A stretch of DNA of 41,654 nt. Origin: Bacteroidota bacterium. GTDB taxonomy: Bacteria; Bacteroidota; Bacteroidia; Sphingobacteriales; Sphingobacteriaceae. A program made the position numbers and the translations under genes. Below, in pieces: positions 24,964 to 34,738 of the stretch (position 1 is the first letter of the stretch; each line of letters begins with the position of its first letter). The stretch lies in contig JABDFM010000024.1 of NCBI GenBank assembly GCA_013286565.1, forward strand, positions 1 through 41,654. The letters are read 5' to 3'. Below the pieces are notes generated by a model that saw only the letters and a program-made list of their open reading frames with translations, did not search any database and was not told the origin of the DNA.

Positions 24964-24971
24964 CAAATATA
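24964..24971 (-). promoter_or_regulatory. -7 box of the alpha/beta hydrolase gene
   Basis: On the minus strand TATATTTG matches TAnnTTTG perfectly, 20 bases before the ATG at 24943. No TTG at the ideal -33 distance is visible. Confidence 0.6.
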
Positions 24972-25263
24972 ATATCTCAAACTCAATAAAATGACCCCTG
25001 CACTTTTTTAAAATATTCAAATTCAGAGAAACACTGGCTTATTACTGAAAACTATATAAAAATGTATTTTATTGCAGAAGTTAATTTAATTAAAAAAAAC
25101 AGAAGATGCTTGTGTTTTGGATTAAATAAAAGCGATTTACTGCGATTATTATTAATTCACCGTTAACCCAGCATGATGAATTTAAGGATTGTAAAATTTA
25201 GTTCTTATATTGTGACAGATTTTATTGGAAAATTATAGACAAAACTTCTACTCGCCCCTGTTA

Positions 25264-27702
25264 ATGAGAATACTTGCCGGATGTTTATTTACCGTATTGT
25301 TTGCAGGTGCATATAACTCAACATTTGCCCAAACAACACTTTCGGCGATACAGGGCAAGATACAGGTAGAGAACGCGGCACCTGCTGACGCGGCTACCGT
25401 GGTACTGCTAAACTCCCGCGATTCATCTGTAGTACGATCAACAATAAGTGACAGATCAGGTCTATTTATTTTTAATAATCTCAATAACGGGAGCTACCTG
25501 GTTTACATCACCAAATTAAAGTACAATAAAACTTATTCCGGTCCTTACCAGGCTATTGCAGGTAAAAACGTTGATGTGGGTGTCATTACATTAAAGCCAG
25601 GCGTCAACCAGTTGAATGAGGTAGCCATAACCGGGAAAAAGGATTTTGTAGAAGTTAAAGCTGATAAAACCGTTCTGAATGTTGATCAGAATATCATGGC
25701 TTCCGGAGCATCCTTATATGATGTTTTGAGTACTGCTCCCGGTGTAAAAGTAACCAGTGATGATATTTTGTACAGGGGCGGGCAAAAGGCCCTGATAGCC
25801 ATTAACGGCAAGCCCATACTCCTTACTGGCGATGAATTAGCAAACTTTTTAAAGAACTACCAAAGCAGCAATATCAGCCAGATCGAACTGATCGATAATC
25901 CATCGGCTAAGTATGAGGCAACTGCAGGAGGAGGAATGATCAACATCATCCTGAAAAAGAATAAGGACCTGGGTTCGAGCGCTTCGGTATCGCAGAGCGC
26001 TGCTTATGGTGATAAATATAAATTGAATACAGGCTTTAACTATAGCCTTCGCACTGAAAAACTGAGCGTTTTTGCAAGCCTCAATTTTACAAACAACAAG
26101 ATACCGCACACTATTAGTACCCAACGTAATATTTATACTGGAAGTGAGGTTGATAACTTTGATCTGAATTATAAGGCTGATGTTAAATCATACAATTATA
26201 GCTTCAACCTGGGTGCTGACTATCAGCTTACCCCGCGCCAAACCATCGGGTTTTTGATCAATGGTTATGATAATCATTCGGATATTAATAAATGGAACAC
26301 TACCAATATTGCAACAAACAACCATCCCGACTCCAGTATCAATACCATATCAACCATCGACAGAAATATTTATAATTTTAATTATAACCTGAATTATAAG
26401 GCAAACCTCGGCAAATCGGGTAAGAGTGTTTTATCAGCTGATGTGGACTATTCCGATTATCACCGCAAATCTGCTGAAGACTTGCAGAATGATTTTTTTA
26501 ATGCCGCGGGCCAGGTTGACAATCAGCCGGTATTCTATCATGATAATTCACCATCGCATATAAAAGTAAGATCAGAAAATATTGATTTTAGCCAGGTATT
26601 GTCAAAAACCAGCAGTTTAGAAGCGGGGATAAAAAATAGCGAAGTAAACAGCAATAATATGATCGATTTTGAGCAGAAAACAGACACCGGCAATATGCCT
26701 GTGCCAAGCCTTACCGATCATTTTGTATATACCGAACGTATTAATGCGGCTTATGTGAAGTTTAACGGCAAATTTAACAAAACCGGTTTATCAATAGCCC
26801 TTAGAGCGGAGCAAACAAATTCCTCGATCCGGTCAACTAACCCCAACAGTCAATCAGACAGCACTTATTTTAATTTATTCCCCGATATCCAGCTAACACA
26901 GGAACTTGATAAAAACAACCAGCTCACCCTGTTTTACGTCCGTAACATCAAGAGGCCAAATTACCAGGACCTGAACCCATTTGTTAGCTATATTGATCAG
27001 TTTAATTATAGTACGGGGAACCCTTTTTTAAAACCGGCTTATATCAATACATTACAGCTGTCAGACCTTTATCTAAACAAATACAAGGTATCGCTGAGCG
27101 CGATAGTGACCGATAATTATTTCTACACTATATTTGAACAGAACGATAGCACCAAAGCATACATCGTTACACAAAAAAACATTGGTACACGCTATCAGTT
27201 TATAGCTGAGTTTAATATTCCAATAGAAATAACCCATTGGTGGCAGATCAATGCTGACTTTAAGGCATTTCATGAACAATATAATTACAGTATTGACTCT
27301 GTTGCAAAAAAGAGTACCAACGGGATAACGCTTAACCTTAACCAAAGCTTTAAGCTAACAAAAAAATTAACCGCACAGGTTGATGGGAATTATGAATCAC
27401 CAAGTTATTTTGCGATCAGTCAATACAAAACGTTATACTATGTGAGCGCCGGTTTAAGATATTCCATATTAAAAAATAATGGGAGTATCCGTTTAACAGC
27501 AAGTGATATTTTTAATTCGGATATGAACCAATATCACACTAATTATACCAACCTCGACCTTACAGCAAGGGATAAAGTGGGGTCCCGGTTTTTGCAAGCT
27601 ACATTTACCTACCGCTTTGGTAACTCAGCAGTGAAAGCACATGCTAATAAGGACAGCAGCGAAGAGTTAAAGAGGCTTGGCGGTAGCAGTAACGAGAATT
27701 AA
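25264..27702 (+). CDS. outer-membrane beta-barrel receptor (TonB-dependent-like, OMP_b-brl_3)
   Basis: An 812-residue protein. The signal peptide MRILAGCLFTVLFAGAYNST is followed by a carboxypeptidase-like regulatory domain at about residues 22-100, a plug-like region at 120-230 (VLNVDQNIMASGASLYDVLS, then IELIDNPSAKYEATAGGGMI) and a long C-terminal beta-barrel of the PF14905 type. No TonB box is obvious. A TTG at 25225 in the same frame would add 13 residues; I prefer the ATG at 25264 because it starts at the signal peptide. No SusD partner or regulator gene is beside it, so a siderophore, peptide or other ligand cannot be chosen. Confidence 0.88.
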   Translation: MRILAGCLFTVLFAGAYNSTFAQTTLSAIQGKIQVENAAPADAATVVLLNSRDSSVVRSTISDRSGLFIFNNLNNGSYLVYITKLKYNKTYSGPYQAIAGKNVDVGVITLKPGVNQLNEVAITGKKDFVEVKADKTVLNVDQNIMASGASLYDVLSTAPGVKVTSDDILYRGGQKALIAINGKPILLTGDELANFLKNYQSSNISQIELIDNPSAKYEATAGGGMINIILKKNKDLGSSASVSQSAAYGDKYKLNTGFNYSLRTEKLSVFASLNFTNNKIPHTISTQRNIYTGSEVDNFDLNYKADVKSYNYSFNLGADYQLTPRQTIGFLINGYDNHSDINKWNTTNIATNNHPDSSINTISTIDRNIYNFNYNLNYKANLGKSGKSVLSADVDYSDYHRKSAEDLQNDFFNAAGQVDNQPVFYHDNSPSHIKVRSENIDFSQVLSKTSSLEAGIKNSEVNSNNMIDFEQKTDTGNMPVPSLTDHFVYTERINAAYVKFNGKFNKTGLSIALRAEQTNSSIRSTNPNSQSDSTYFNLFPDIQLTQELDKNNQLTLFYVRNIKRPNYQDLNPFVSYIDQFNYSTGNPFLKPAYINTLQLSDLYLNKYKVSLSAIVTDNYFYTIFEQNDSTKAYIVTQKNIGTRYQFIAEFNIPIEITHWWQINADFKAFHEQYNYSIDSVAKKSTNGITLNLNQSFKLTKKLTAQVDGNYESPSYFAISQYKTLYYVSAGLRYSILKNNGSIRLTASDIFNSDMNQYHTNYTNLDLTARDKVGSRFLQATFTYRFGNSAVKAHANKDSSEELKRLGGSSNEN

Positions 27703-27721
27703 CCCAAGTCCTTTCAAAACA

Positions 27722-28111
27722 TCAGCCCGCTTTACCGTATATCATGCTGCCAATGAGTATAAGCAGCACTACCAGGGTGATCACTGTATATAAATAATCT
27801 TTTTCGATAATAAACCCGACAGCCGAAAATGCCACGCGGATAACCGGCGTAGCAATTAATAAGATAATACCCGCCTGTATAATGGCCTGGCCCTTTCCGC
27901 TTAATATCCCCTGGATAATGCCATCATTGCTGCGAAGAAAATAAGGCACACCTTTAAAAACCCGGTAATCGGGAATACTGTGCCCGTGCCGGTAAACAAA
28001 AAGTACGCCACCGATAAAAACAATACCCATAGAAAGTATAACACCGGCGCGCAATATCCAGCCGATGATCACCTGCATGTCCTTATCTTTAAATTTTCCC
28101 GGTGATGCCAT
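27722..28111 (-). CDS. DUF1634 membrane protein
   Basis: A 129-residue protein with three hydrophobic spans (about residues 13-38, 72-97 and 103-125). The basic N-terminus carries MQVIIGWILRAGVILSMG, a DUF1634 signature. It starts 23 bases inside the end of the TauE/SafE gene, so translation is coupled. DUF1634 genes frequently follow TauE/SafE transporters, which suggests an accessory subunit, although the role is unproven. Confidence 0.85.
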   Translation of the reverse strand: MASPGKFKDKDMQVIIGWILRAGVILSMGIVFIGGVLFVYRHGHSIPDYRVFKGVPYFLRSNDGIIQGILSGKGQAIIQAGIILLIATPVIRVAFSAVGFIIEKDYLYTVITLVVLLILIGSMIYGKAG

Positions 28112-28925
28112 TATAGATCATTTGTACCGCTAAAAAAGTTACTACTATGGCAAATGTCCACCGTAACCAGGTTGACGATTGTGTATGCACTAATATTTTT
28201 GAGCCTGTTATGGCGCCAAACAATACCCCGATAACCACAGGCATAGCCAGTCCCGGATGTATATACCCGCGTTGCAGGTAAACCACGGCGCTTGCTGCAG
28301 CCGTAACCCCGATCATAAAGTTGCTGGTAGTGGTTGACACCTTGAAAGGGATACGCATAACGCCATCCATCGCTATTACTTTTAACGCTCCCGAGCCTAT
28401 GCCCAGCAAGCCGGAAATGACACCTGCAAAAAGCATCATAAAAAAGCCCCCGGCTATATTGCTTACGCCATATTCAACCAGTTCATCATTTACCGGGTAT
28501 CTGCCGCCAAGCTTTAGCTTTTGGGCTAAAAATGTTTTTTGATGAGTGATCTGTTCAACTTTTTCGCGCAGGGATACGATGGCCGAAAAAATCAGAATAA
28601 CGCCAAATAAAACAGCGATGAAAGGGGCAGAAACATAGATGGCCAATATGGCCCCCGTAAAGGCGCCGGCCGTTGTCGCGATCTCGAGGAACATACCCAG
28701 CCGGATATTGGTGATTCCCTCCTTAACATAAGCCGCTGCTGAGCCCGATGAGGTGGCGATTACTGAAACCAGTGAGGCGCCAATTGCGTAATGGATATCA
28801 ACGTGCAATAAAAGCGTTAATAAAGGGATAATTACTACCCCACCGCCTAAACCGGTTAATGACCCTAACAGGCCGGCAAAATAAGAACCAAATAGAAGAA
28901 TAACAGTAAATACAATTACCGACAT
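28089..28925 (-). CDS. TauE/SafE family anion transporter
   Basis: A 278-residue inner-membrane protein with about eight spans and the duplicated glycine-rich motifs of the family: GLLGSLTGLGGGVVIIPLL (residues 18-36) and a second copy, GVISGLLGIGSGALKVIAM. Members export or import sulfite, sulfoacetate or related organosulfur anions. No sulfur-metabolism gene is nearby, so the substrate is open. It overlaps the downstream DUF1634 gene by 23 bases, forming a two-gene operon convergent with the outer-membrane receptor gene. Confidence 0.92.
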   Translation of the reverse strand: MSVIVFTVILLFGSYFAGLLGSLTGLGGGVVIIPLLTLLLHVDIHYAIGASLVSVIATSSGSAAAYVKEGITNIRLGMFLEIATTAGAFTGAILAIYVSAPFIAVLFGVILIFSAIVSLREKVEQITHQKTFLAQKLKLGGRYPVNDELVEYGVSNIAGGFFMMLFAGVISGLLGIGSGALKVIAMDGVMRIPFKVSTTTSNFMIGVTAAASAVVYLQRGYIHPGLAMPVVIGVLFGAITGSKILVHTQSSTWLRWTFAIVVTFLAVQMIYNGITGKI

Positions 28926-29083
28926 ACGTTAACAGCACTATTGAGAGCCGCTAAGGTAGCAATAAATTTTTGGCGATATCAGACATTATTTGACGCTAAA
29001 TTGATACATAATCCACTACATTTACTGCAACAATAAGCCAGCTACACTGTTATCATAAAACTGAATTTAAACCTCTTTTTAAT

Positions 29084-30142
29084 ATGGCACTTAAAAAAAT
29101 TACCGACCTTCTTGGCGATCAGGCAGATAACTTATTAAACCACCAGTGCAAAACATTTACTAAAGACCAGCTGCACCTGCCTTCACCCGATTTTGTTGAT
29201 AGGGTATTCGCGCAAACCAACCGCAACCCGCAGGTTTTGCGCAATCTTGCGGCAATGCACAATCACGGGCGGTTGGCGGGCACAGGTTATCTTTCTATTT
29301 TACCGGTTGACCAGGGAATAGAGCACACTGCTGGCGCATCCTTCGCCAAAAATCCGCTTTATTTCGATCCGGAAAATATCATCAAACTGGCTATTGAAGG
29401 CGGCTCGAACGCGGTGGCTACCACCTTTGGCAATTTGGCAGCGATGTCGAGAAAATATGCACATAAAATTCCCTTCCTGGTAAAATTGAACCATAACGAG
29501 TTGTTGACCTATCCCACAAAATATAGCCAGATCATGTTCGGCACAGTTAAGGATGCCTGGGAGTTGGGCGCTGCTGCCGTTGGTGCGACTGTGTATTTCG
29601 GTTCAGAAGATTCGGACAGGCAGATCGTAGAAGTGGCGAAAGCGTTTGAGGAAGCCCACGCGATGGGTATGGTTACGGTATTATGGTGCTACACCCGCAA
29701 TAACGCGTTTAAAAAGGATGGGGTAAATTATGAAACCGCAACCGATATCACCGGCCAGGCAAACCATATCGGTGTTACCATACAGGCCGATATCATCAAA
29801 CAAAAAATGCCCGATGTAAATGGCGGGTTTACTGCCATCAACTTTTCAAAAAGCGACCCATTGATGTATAGCAAATTGACTACCGACCACCCGATAGATA
29901 TGTGCCGTTACCAATTGGCTAATTGCTACATGGGCAGGGCAGGGCTGATCAATTCGGGTGGCGAATCAAAAGGGGCATCTGACCTGGCAGATTCTGTAAA
30001 ACACGCCGTGGTGAACAAACGCGCAGGTGGTACGGGGTTAATTCTCGGTCGCCGGGCATTTCAACGGCCTTTTAAAGAAGGGGTTGATTTCCTGCATACC
30101 ATACAGGATGTTTATCTGGATAAGGGAATCGATGTGGCGTAA
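29084..30142 (+). CDS. fbaB: class I fructose-bisphosphate aldolase (FbaB/DhnA type)
   Basis: A 352-residue TIM-barrel aldolase that interconverts fructose 1,6-bisphosphate with dihydroxyacetone phosphate and glyceraldehyde 3-phosphate. Key stretches are [20 protein letters not shown] (72-91), [12 protein letters not shown] (106-117), [14 protein letters not shown] (131-144) and [12 protein letters not shown], whose lysine (probably K239) should form the Schiff base. The phosphate-binding region near the C-terminus contains NSGGESKG and [15 protein letters not shown]. It lies 62 bases before the UbiD-family gene, which has its own -7 box. The subfamily is assigned by motif; aldolases of the DhnA family acting on other sugars are less likely. 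Confidence 0.88.
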   Translation: MALKKITDLLGDQADNLLNHQCKTFTKDQLHLPSPDFVDRVFAQTNRNPQVLRNLAAMHNHGRLAGTGYLSILPVDQGIEHTAGASFAKNPLYFDPENIIKLAIEGGSNAVATTFGNLAAMSRKYAHKIPFLVKLNHNELLTYPTKYSQIMFGTVKDAWELGAAAVGATVYFGSEDSDRQIVEVAKAFEEAHAMGMVTVLWCYTRNNAFKKDGVNYETATDITGQANHIGVTIQADIIKQKMPDVNGGFTAINFSKSDPLMYSKLTTDHPIDMCRYQLANCYMGRAGLINSGGESKGASDLADSVKHAVVNKRAGGTGLILGRRAFQRPFKEGVDFLHTIQDVYLDKGIDVA

Positions 30143-30174
30143 AAAATCGGTATCCTACTGCTTTAACTTTTAAC

Positions 30175-30182
30175 TACTTTTG
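30175..30182 (+). promoter_or_regulatory. -7 box upstream of the UbiD-family gene
   Basis: TACTTTTG matches TAnnTTTG perfectly and ends 22 bases before the ATG at 30205. It could give the decarboxylase gene its own transcript in addition to read-through from the aldolase gene. Confidence 0.55.
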
Positions 30183-30204
30183 GCAATTAATCAAACGCCT
30201 GCCA

Positions 30205-32043
30205 ATGGGTTACCCGAGTTTACAAGCCTGCATTACCGACCTTGAAAAAAATGGTTATTTAATAAGGATAAAGGAGGAAGTTGACCCGTACCTGCAAATG
30301 GCGGCTATCCATTTACGTGTTTTTGAGCACCAGGGCCCTGCTATCCTGTTCGAAAATGTAAAGGGCAGCAAGTTCCCGGCGGTGTCAAATTTGTTCGGTA
30401 CGCTGGAACGTTCCCGGTTTATTTTCAGGGATAGCTTAGAGCAGGTAAAGACCCTGGTCGACCTCAAAAATGATCCACTCAAAGCAATCAAGCAACCGTT
30501 TAAGTACGCAAATATTGCATTAACTGCCTTCTCGGCCCTGCCGATGAAAGTAAGTGGGAGTGCGCCCATCAGTTTTGGAAAAACAAAGATCAGTGACCTA
30601 CCACAAATAGTGAATTGGCCTTTGGATGGTGGTCCGTTTGTGACCATGCCGCAGGTTTATACCGAAGATGCCGACAAGCCGGGGATCATGCAAGCCAACC
30701 TCGGCATGTACCGCATACAGATGGCCGGGAATGATTATGTGTTGAACCAGGAGATCGGCCTGCATTACCAATTGCACAGGGGTATCGGGGTACATCAGAC
30801 CAAAGCGAATGCAAAAGGACAGCCTTTAAAGGTGAGCATATTTGTTGGCGGCCCGCCATCGCACCCGGTAGCTGCTGTGATGCCCCTGCCGGAAGGCTTG
30901 TCAGAAATGACTTTTGCCGGGGCCCTGGGTAAACGCCGCTTCCGCTATTTTTATGATGATGAAGGTTATTGCATTTCAGCTGACGCGGATTTTGTGATCA
31001 CGGGTACAGTAATGCCGCACGATAATAAACTCGAGGGCCCTTTTGGTGATCATTTGGGTTATTATAGTCTGAAACACCCTTTTCCGTTGATGAAGGTGCG
31101 TAATGTGTATCATCGTAAAGATGCCATCTGGTCGTTTACTGTTGTGGGCCGACCGCCGCAGGAGGACACCAGTTTTGGCGCGCTGATACATGACATCACC
31201 GGCTCGGCTATACCCAATGAGATACCCGGTCTGCACGCCGTGAACGCTGTGGATGCTGCAGGTGTGCACCCGCTTTTATTCGCTATTGGCAGCGAGCGCT
31301 ATACGCCTTATATCAAAGAGCGAAAGCCACAGGAGATACTCACCATTGCCAATCATATTTTAGGGAAGAGCCAGTTAAGCCTGGCCAAGTACCTGTTCAT
31401 CGCCGCGCAGGAAGATGACCCGGGATTAAATGTAAACGATATAGGCGGTTTCCTGAAACATATCCTGCAAAGGATAGACCTAACCCGCGACCTGCATTTC
31501 TACACCAAAACCACCATTGATACACTGGATTATAGTGGGAGTGGATTGAACTCAGGCAGTAAAGTAGCTGTGACCGTAGCAGGAGACATTAAAAGAGAAT
31601 TATGGAGCGAATTACCTGCCGGATTTAACTTGCCGCGACCATTTGAGAAGTTTAAAATGGTGATGCCGGGCATATTAGCTGTTGAAGTACCCAAAAACAT
31701 TAAAAGCAGTGATATCCCATTAATGATGGAGATACTGGATGAGTATTTTAAAGATGCTGACCTGGATGGATTACCATTGATGGTATTATGCGACGATGCC
31801 GGGTTCACCGCTCAAAACCTCAATAATTTTGTGTGGGTAACCTTTACCCGCAGCAACCCCTCGCATGATATTTATGGGATCGATAGCTTTACCGAGCATA
31901 AGCACTGGGGCTGCAATGGCCCGTTAATTATAGACGCTCGCATCAAACCTCACCATGCGCCTGTACTGGAAAAAGACCCCGAGGTTGAGAAGTTAGTGGA
32001 TAAGATGGGAGAGAAGGGTGGAGCTTTGTATGGGATTATTTAA
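30205..32043 (+). CDS. UbiD family prenylated-FMN decarboxylase (menaquinone type)
   Basis: A 612-residue decarboxylase of the UbiD superfamily. The cofactor and metal region NLGMYRIQMAG (165-175) and the block NKLEGPFGDHLGYYS (274-288) are conserved; R170, E277 and D282 are plausible counterparts of the catalytic Arg-Glu-Glu/Asp set, and H192 of a metal ligand. In Bacteroidota, proteins of this length are usually annotated as menaquinone-biosynthesis decarboxylase. Activity would need prenyl-FMN from a UbiX enzyme, which is not encoded here. The lipoprotein gene follows after 17 bases. Confidence 0.88.
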   Translation: MGYPSLQACITDLEKNGYLIRIKEEVDPYLQMAAIHLRVFEHQGPAILFENVKGSKFPAVSNLFGTLERSRFIFRDSLEQVKTLVDLKNDPLKAIKQPFKYANIALTAFSALPMKVSGSAPISFGKTKISDLPQIVNWPLDGGPFVTMPQVYTEDADKPGIMQANLGMYRIQMAGNDYVLNQEIGLHYQLHRGIGVHQTKANAKGQPLKVSIFVGGPPSHPVAAVMPLPEGLSEMTFAGALGKRRFRYFYDDEGYCISADADFVITGTVMPHDNKLEGPFGDHLGYYSLKHPFPLMKVRNVYHRKDAIWSFTVVGRPPQEDTSFGALIHDITGSAIPNEIPGLHAVNAVDAAGVHPLLFAIGSERYTPYIKERKPQEILTIANHILGKSQLSLAKYLFIAAQEDDPGLNVNDIGGFLKHILQRIDLTRDLHFYTKTTIDTLDYSGSGLNSGSKVAVTVAGDIKRELWSELPAGFNLPRPFEKFKMVMPGILAVEVPKNIKSSDIPLMMEILDEYFKDADLDGLPLMVLCDDAGFTAQNLNNFVWVTFTRSNPSHDIYGIDSFTEHKHWGCNGPLIIDARIKPHHAPVLEKDPEVEKLVDKMGEKGGALYGII

Positions 32044-32060
32044 TTTGAATTGAAATTTAG

Positions 32061-32771
32061 ATGAAACGTTTTATAAGTAGTTTAATAATTATCAGTTTTG
32101 TATTGGCATTCTTCGCCTGTCACAAAAAACCGCAAAATATACCGCATTATACCGTTTCAGAAGTTTTTAAGAGCGATACATTTACTACGGTTGACGTGCG
32201 TATTGATAACCGCATTTCAGCGGGACAGTTATTATTGATCGCCGGGAAATTAAAAGCAGATAGTACCAAAATACAAAACCTGGTTATTCATTATTTGCTG
32301 CCGGGTAATGCTGATCTCAGCGCTGGAGAAAACAGTTATTATGCATCAGCCAGGTATGTTAGGGATAATGAGGTTAAATCTACCGATACCCTGAAGGATG
32401 ATAATGGAAACGTGGTTAGGATAAAGATATTCGGATTAAGCCAGGCAAAGGTTTCGAATCTGTTAAGCCTTCAACCTAAAGAGATTGCAGGTAAAAATGT
32501 ATTGGGCAGGTTTATTGATGATTATAACCATACAGTAATCATCCCTTTTAATGATCTTCAAGATAAAAAAAACAACCTTTATGTTATTGAGATCGACTCC
32601 ACCGCCAAAGTGGTTTCGGCTACCATGCCGCTGAAGGTTGAACAGGATGGTAAGGTGAAATGGCTGGTCACCCAAAACGGCGATTATATTACGCTGAAAA
32701 ATAATGTGCTTTCGCAATTCGCGGCTGATGGTTTGGGTGTGCCGTTTAATAGTATTAGATCGGGGATGTGA
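32061..32771 (+). CDS. hypothetical lipoprotein, 236 residues
   Basis: A type II signal peptide (MKRFISSLIIISFVLAFFAC) gives C20 as lipidation site. The mature part is beta-rich and polar with no recognised domain. A middle stretch, VTVDVRIDN-like followed by QLLLIAGKLKADSTKIQNL, resembles the strand-helix patterns of small periplasmic binding folds, but this is weak. It follows the UbiD-family gene after 17 bases and is probably on its transcript. The inverted-repeat element begins 41 bases after the stop. Confidence 0.75.
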   Translation: MKRFISSLIIISFVLAFFACHKKPQNIPHYTVSEVFKSDTFTTVDVRIDNRISAGQLLLIAGKLKADSTKIQNLVIHYLLPGNADLSAGENSYYASARYVRDNEVKSTDTLKDDNGNVVRIKIFGLSQAKVSNLLSLQPKEIAGKNVLGRFIDDYNHTVIIPFNDLQDKKNNLYVIEIDSTAKVVSATMPLKVEQDGKVKWLVTQNGDYITLKNNVLSQFAADGLGVPFNSIRSGM

Positions 32772-32812
32772 ATTTGTACTTGTTTAAAATATGTAGTGCA
32801 AAATGATATCAT

Positions 32813-33303
32813 CGTCCCGCTCATAGCCGCGGGAGGGCCTAGTTACTTTTGGCTTGACCCAAAAGTAACCAAAAGGTCAAGACAGAAAAAAGCTTCAGCC
32901 CGCCCTGCCGGTTCTTTACGCTTTTGTAGTGCTCCGCACATAGCAAAAGCTAAACCGTCATTCCCGCCATACGCCCGGCCCGCTTTTCTGTCAGGCCTTT
33001 GCCCGCTTTTGATCAGGGTTTTATAAAATATTAATTTATCCTAAAATATTTTTGTTTACCGTCAGCAGAACAGCTTCGGGCAAAATCAGGCAAAACAATG
33101 GTGGCCTTGTGTGGTGGAAAGGGCATAGCAAATTTTGCCGTGTATCGGCCTTGAGCGACAGTAACTGGGCAATATTTTGCAGCCCGTGGTTTCGACTGAT
33201 TGTGTGCAAAGGCCAAGAGCGAAAAGAAGCATTTCTGCTGACAAGCGGTTTGGTTACTTTGACGCGTCAAAGTAACTAGGCCCCCGCGGCTATGAGCGGG
33301 ACG
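32813..33303. repeat. 491-bp composite inverted-repeat element (MITE-like, non-coding)
   Basis: It occupies most of the 554-bp gap between convergent genes. The outer ends CGTCCCGCTCATAGCCGCGG (from 32813) and its reverse complement (to 33303) extend to AAAGTAAC, giving arms of 35-37 bp that differ only by a 2-bp length change. Just inside lie local hairpins: GTTACTTTTGG/CCAAAAGTAAC (32842-32869) on the left, and a perfect 24-bp palindrome at 33253-33276 on the right. Each half is enclosed by a further inverted repeat: GACAGAAAA/TTTTCTGTC (32881-32889 and 32994-33002) and GTCAGCAGAA/TTCTGCTGAC (33061-33070 and 33233-33242). Small frames inside are repeat artefacts; no transposase is present. 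Confidence 0.85.
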
Positions 33304-33325
33304 GAATAATGTTTGAACCGCAAGG

Positions 33326-34738
33326 TTATTTCAATTCATCCAGCACCCTAAACATCTTCTCCTTAACACCCTTTGACGATCCATTAAAATTATTCACCAT
33401 AATAGAAAAGCAAAGCTCTCGACCGTTATGGGTTTGGTAACCTGCGTAGGTTAGTACGTTGAGGATGCTGCCGCTTTTCATTTTCATATCGTTGTAGGTT
33501 GGCAGACTTTCATAGAAATCAGGGAACCAGTCGGTGCCTTTTGCAGATTTGAGAACGGTGGCCATGGTAAGAGTAGTTACCCTGTCGCCAGGAGAAAGGC
33601 CGGAGCCATCGGCAACATTTAAAGAGTTCGGGTCGATACCGCGTGCTTTCCAAAAATCCTGCTCGGCTTCTACGCCGTTATTAGTGGAGGGTTGCTTACC
33701 CAATTTCCAGGCAATGGTTTTAAGCAATTGCTCGGCATACAGGTTGATGCTTTTTTGATTGAGCCAGTAAACTATCTTGCCCAGGGTAGGTGATGGGATG
33801 GTAGCCAGGTTATTGCTGATCGCAGGTAAAGGTTGCCCTTTGGCATTTAAAGTTAAAACAGATTCCGGGCCGCCGCTCACTAAAATACCTAACCGCCGCA
33901 AAGTATCGGCTAAACGATAGGCCGCATCAAAAGCAGGATCGGGGATGGCTACAGAAATGCTTTTCTTATCCTTATCTTCCGCATAAGTGCCCCGCAGGTA
34001 CATCATATTGCTATTTACAGGCAGGTAGGCATAAGCATTGTCGCCGGTGCCGGAAGGCGCATTCAATAATTCGCTTTTAAAATTAAGGTAGGGTGTAAAA
34101 GGCACGGTTTTGATCACGCCGATGGGCGTACCTACCCGCCCGGTTTTAAATTTAATGTCGAACTGGTTTTCGCGCCAGCAAAGACCGGATGCTCCAGCGC
34201 CATAATAGTTACCTACATCCATCCATATCCAGCCGTCAGGAATGGATTGTGTGCCGAAGATGGAATCATCCCCGATCACCCGTCCATTGATCTTTTTAAT
34301 GCCCGCTTTTTGCAGGGCGGCAACCAGCTGGCTTAAAATCTCATTCTCATGATGCCCTTCGTAGCGCCAACTGCCCAATGTTGGATCGCCCGCGCCTCTG
34401 ATAATGAGATCGCCGTTGAGTGTGCCATCTGCGGCAATAGTGCCACTATAACCAAACTGCGTTTGGTATTGAAAATCCTTCCCTAAAACATTAAATGCAG
34501 TGATGGAGGTAATAACTTTAAGCGTGGATGCCGTTGCCAGTCCCATATTTGGATTAGCAGCAAACACGGTTTCCCCGGTTTTAGCATCCAAAACAGTAAG
34601 CGATACCGAGGCATACCTGAACTGGCTATCCTGCTGCAAATGATTAAAAGCCGTTTGCAGTTTCTGGTTCAGCGATTGTGCGCCGGCATAACCCGCAATC
34701 AGTATAAAATTAATTATCAGTAGTAGCCTTACTTTCAT
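33326..34738 (-). CDS. dacB: D-alanyl-D-alanine carboxypeptidase/endopeptidase (PBP4, S13 family)
   Basis: A 470-residue penicillin-binding protein with signal peptide MKVRLLLIINFILIAGYAGA. The catalytic S71-T-L-K74 (SxxK) lies in GLATASTLKVITS. The second motif region is NVADGSGLSPGDRVT (374-388), and K421-S-G (KMKSGSILN) stands in for KTG. The long insertion between the first and second motifs is typical of S13. It should trim or cleave D-Ala-containing peptidoglycan cross-links in the periplasm. Its start lies 29 bases inside the end of the amino-acid permease gene, suggesting one operon. The gene symbol follows the family, not a direct comparison. Confidence 0.92.
   Translation of the reverse strand: MKVRLLLIINFILIAGYAGAQSLNQKLQTAFNHLQQDSQFRYASVSLTVLDAKTGETVFAANPNMGLATASTLKVITSITAFNVLGKDFQYQTQFGYSGTIAADGTLNGDLIIRGAGDPTLGSWRYEGHHENEILSQLVAALQKAGIKKINGRVIGDDSIFGTQSIPDGWIWMDVGNYYGAGASGLCWRENQFDIKFKTGRVGTPIGVIKTVPFTPYLNFKSELLNAPSGTGDNAYAYLPVNSNMMYLRGTYAEDKDKKSISVAIPDPAFDAAYRLADTLRRLGILVSGGPESVLTLNAKGQPLPAISNNLATIPSPTLGKIVYWLNQKSINLYAEQLLKTIAWKLGKQPSTNNGVEAEQDFWKARGIDPNSLNVADGSGLSPGDRVTTLTMATVLKSAKGTDWFPDFYESLPTYNDMKMKSGSILNVLTYAGYQTHNGRELCFSIMVNNFNGSSKGVKEKMFRVLDELK

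Noticed and set aside
25225..25263. TTG start of the outer-membrane receptor
   Set aside because: Possible, but it adds a polar segment before an already complete signal peptide that begins at the ATG 25264.
32796..33279. Three open frames of 75-79 codons inside the 491-bp repeat
   Set aside because: They lie on both strands within palindromic repeat DNA, overlap each other, have no family resemblance and no start signals.
32813..33303. Intact insertion sequence
   Set aside because: The inverted ends look element-like, but there is no transposase frame inside and no clear target duplication.
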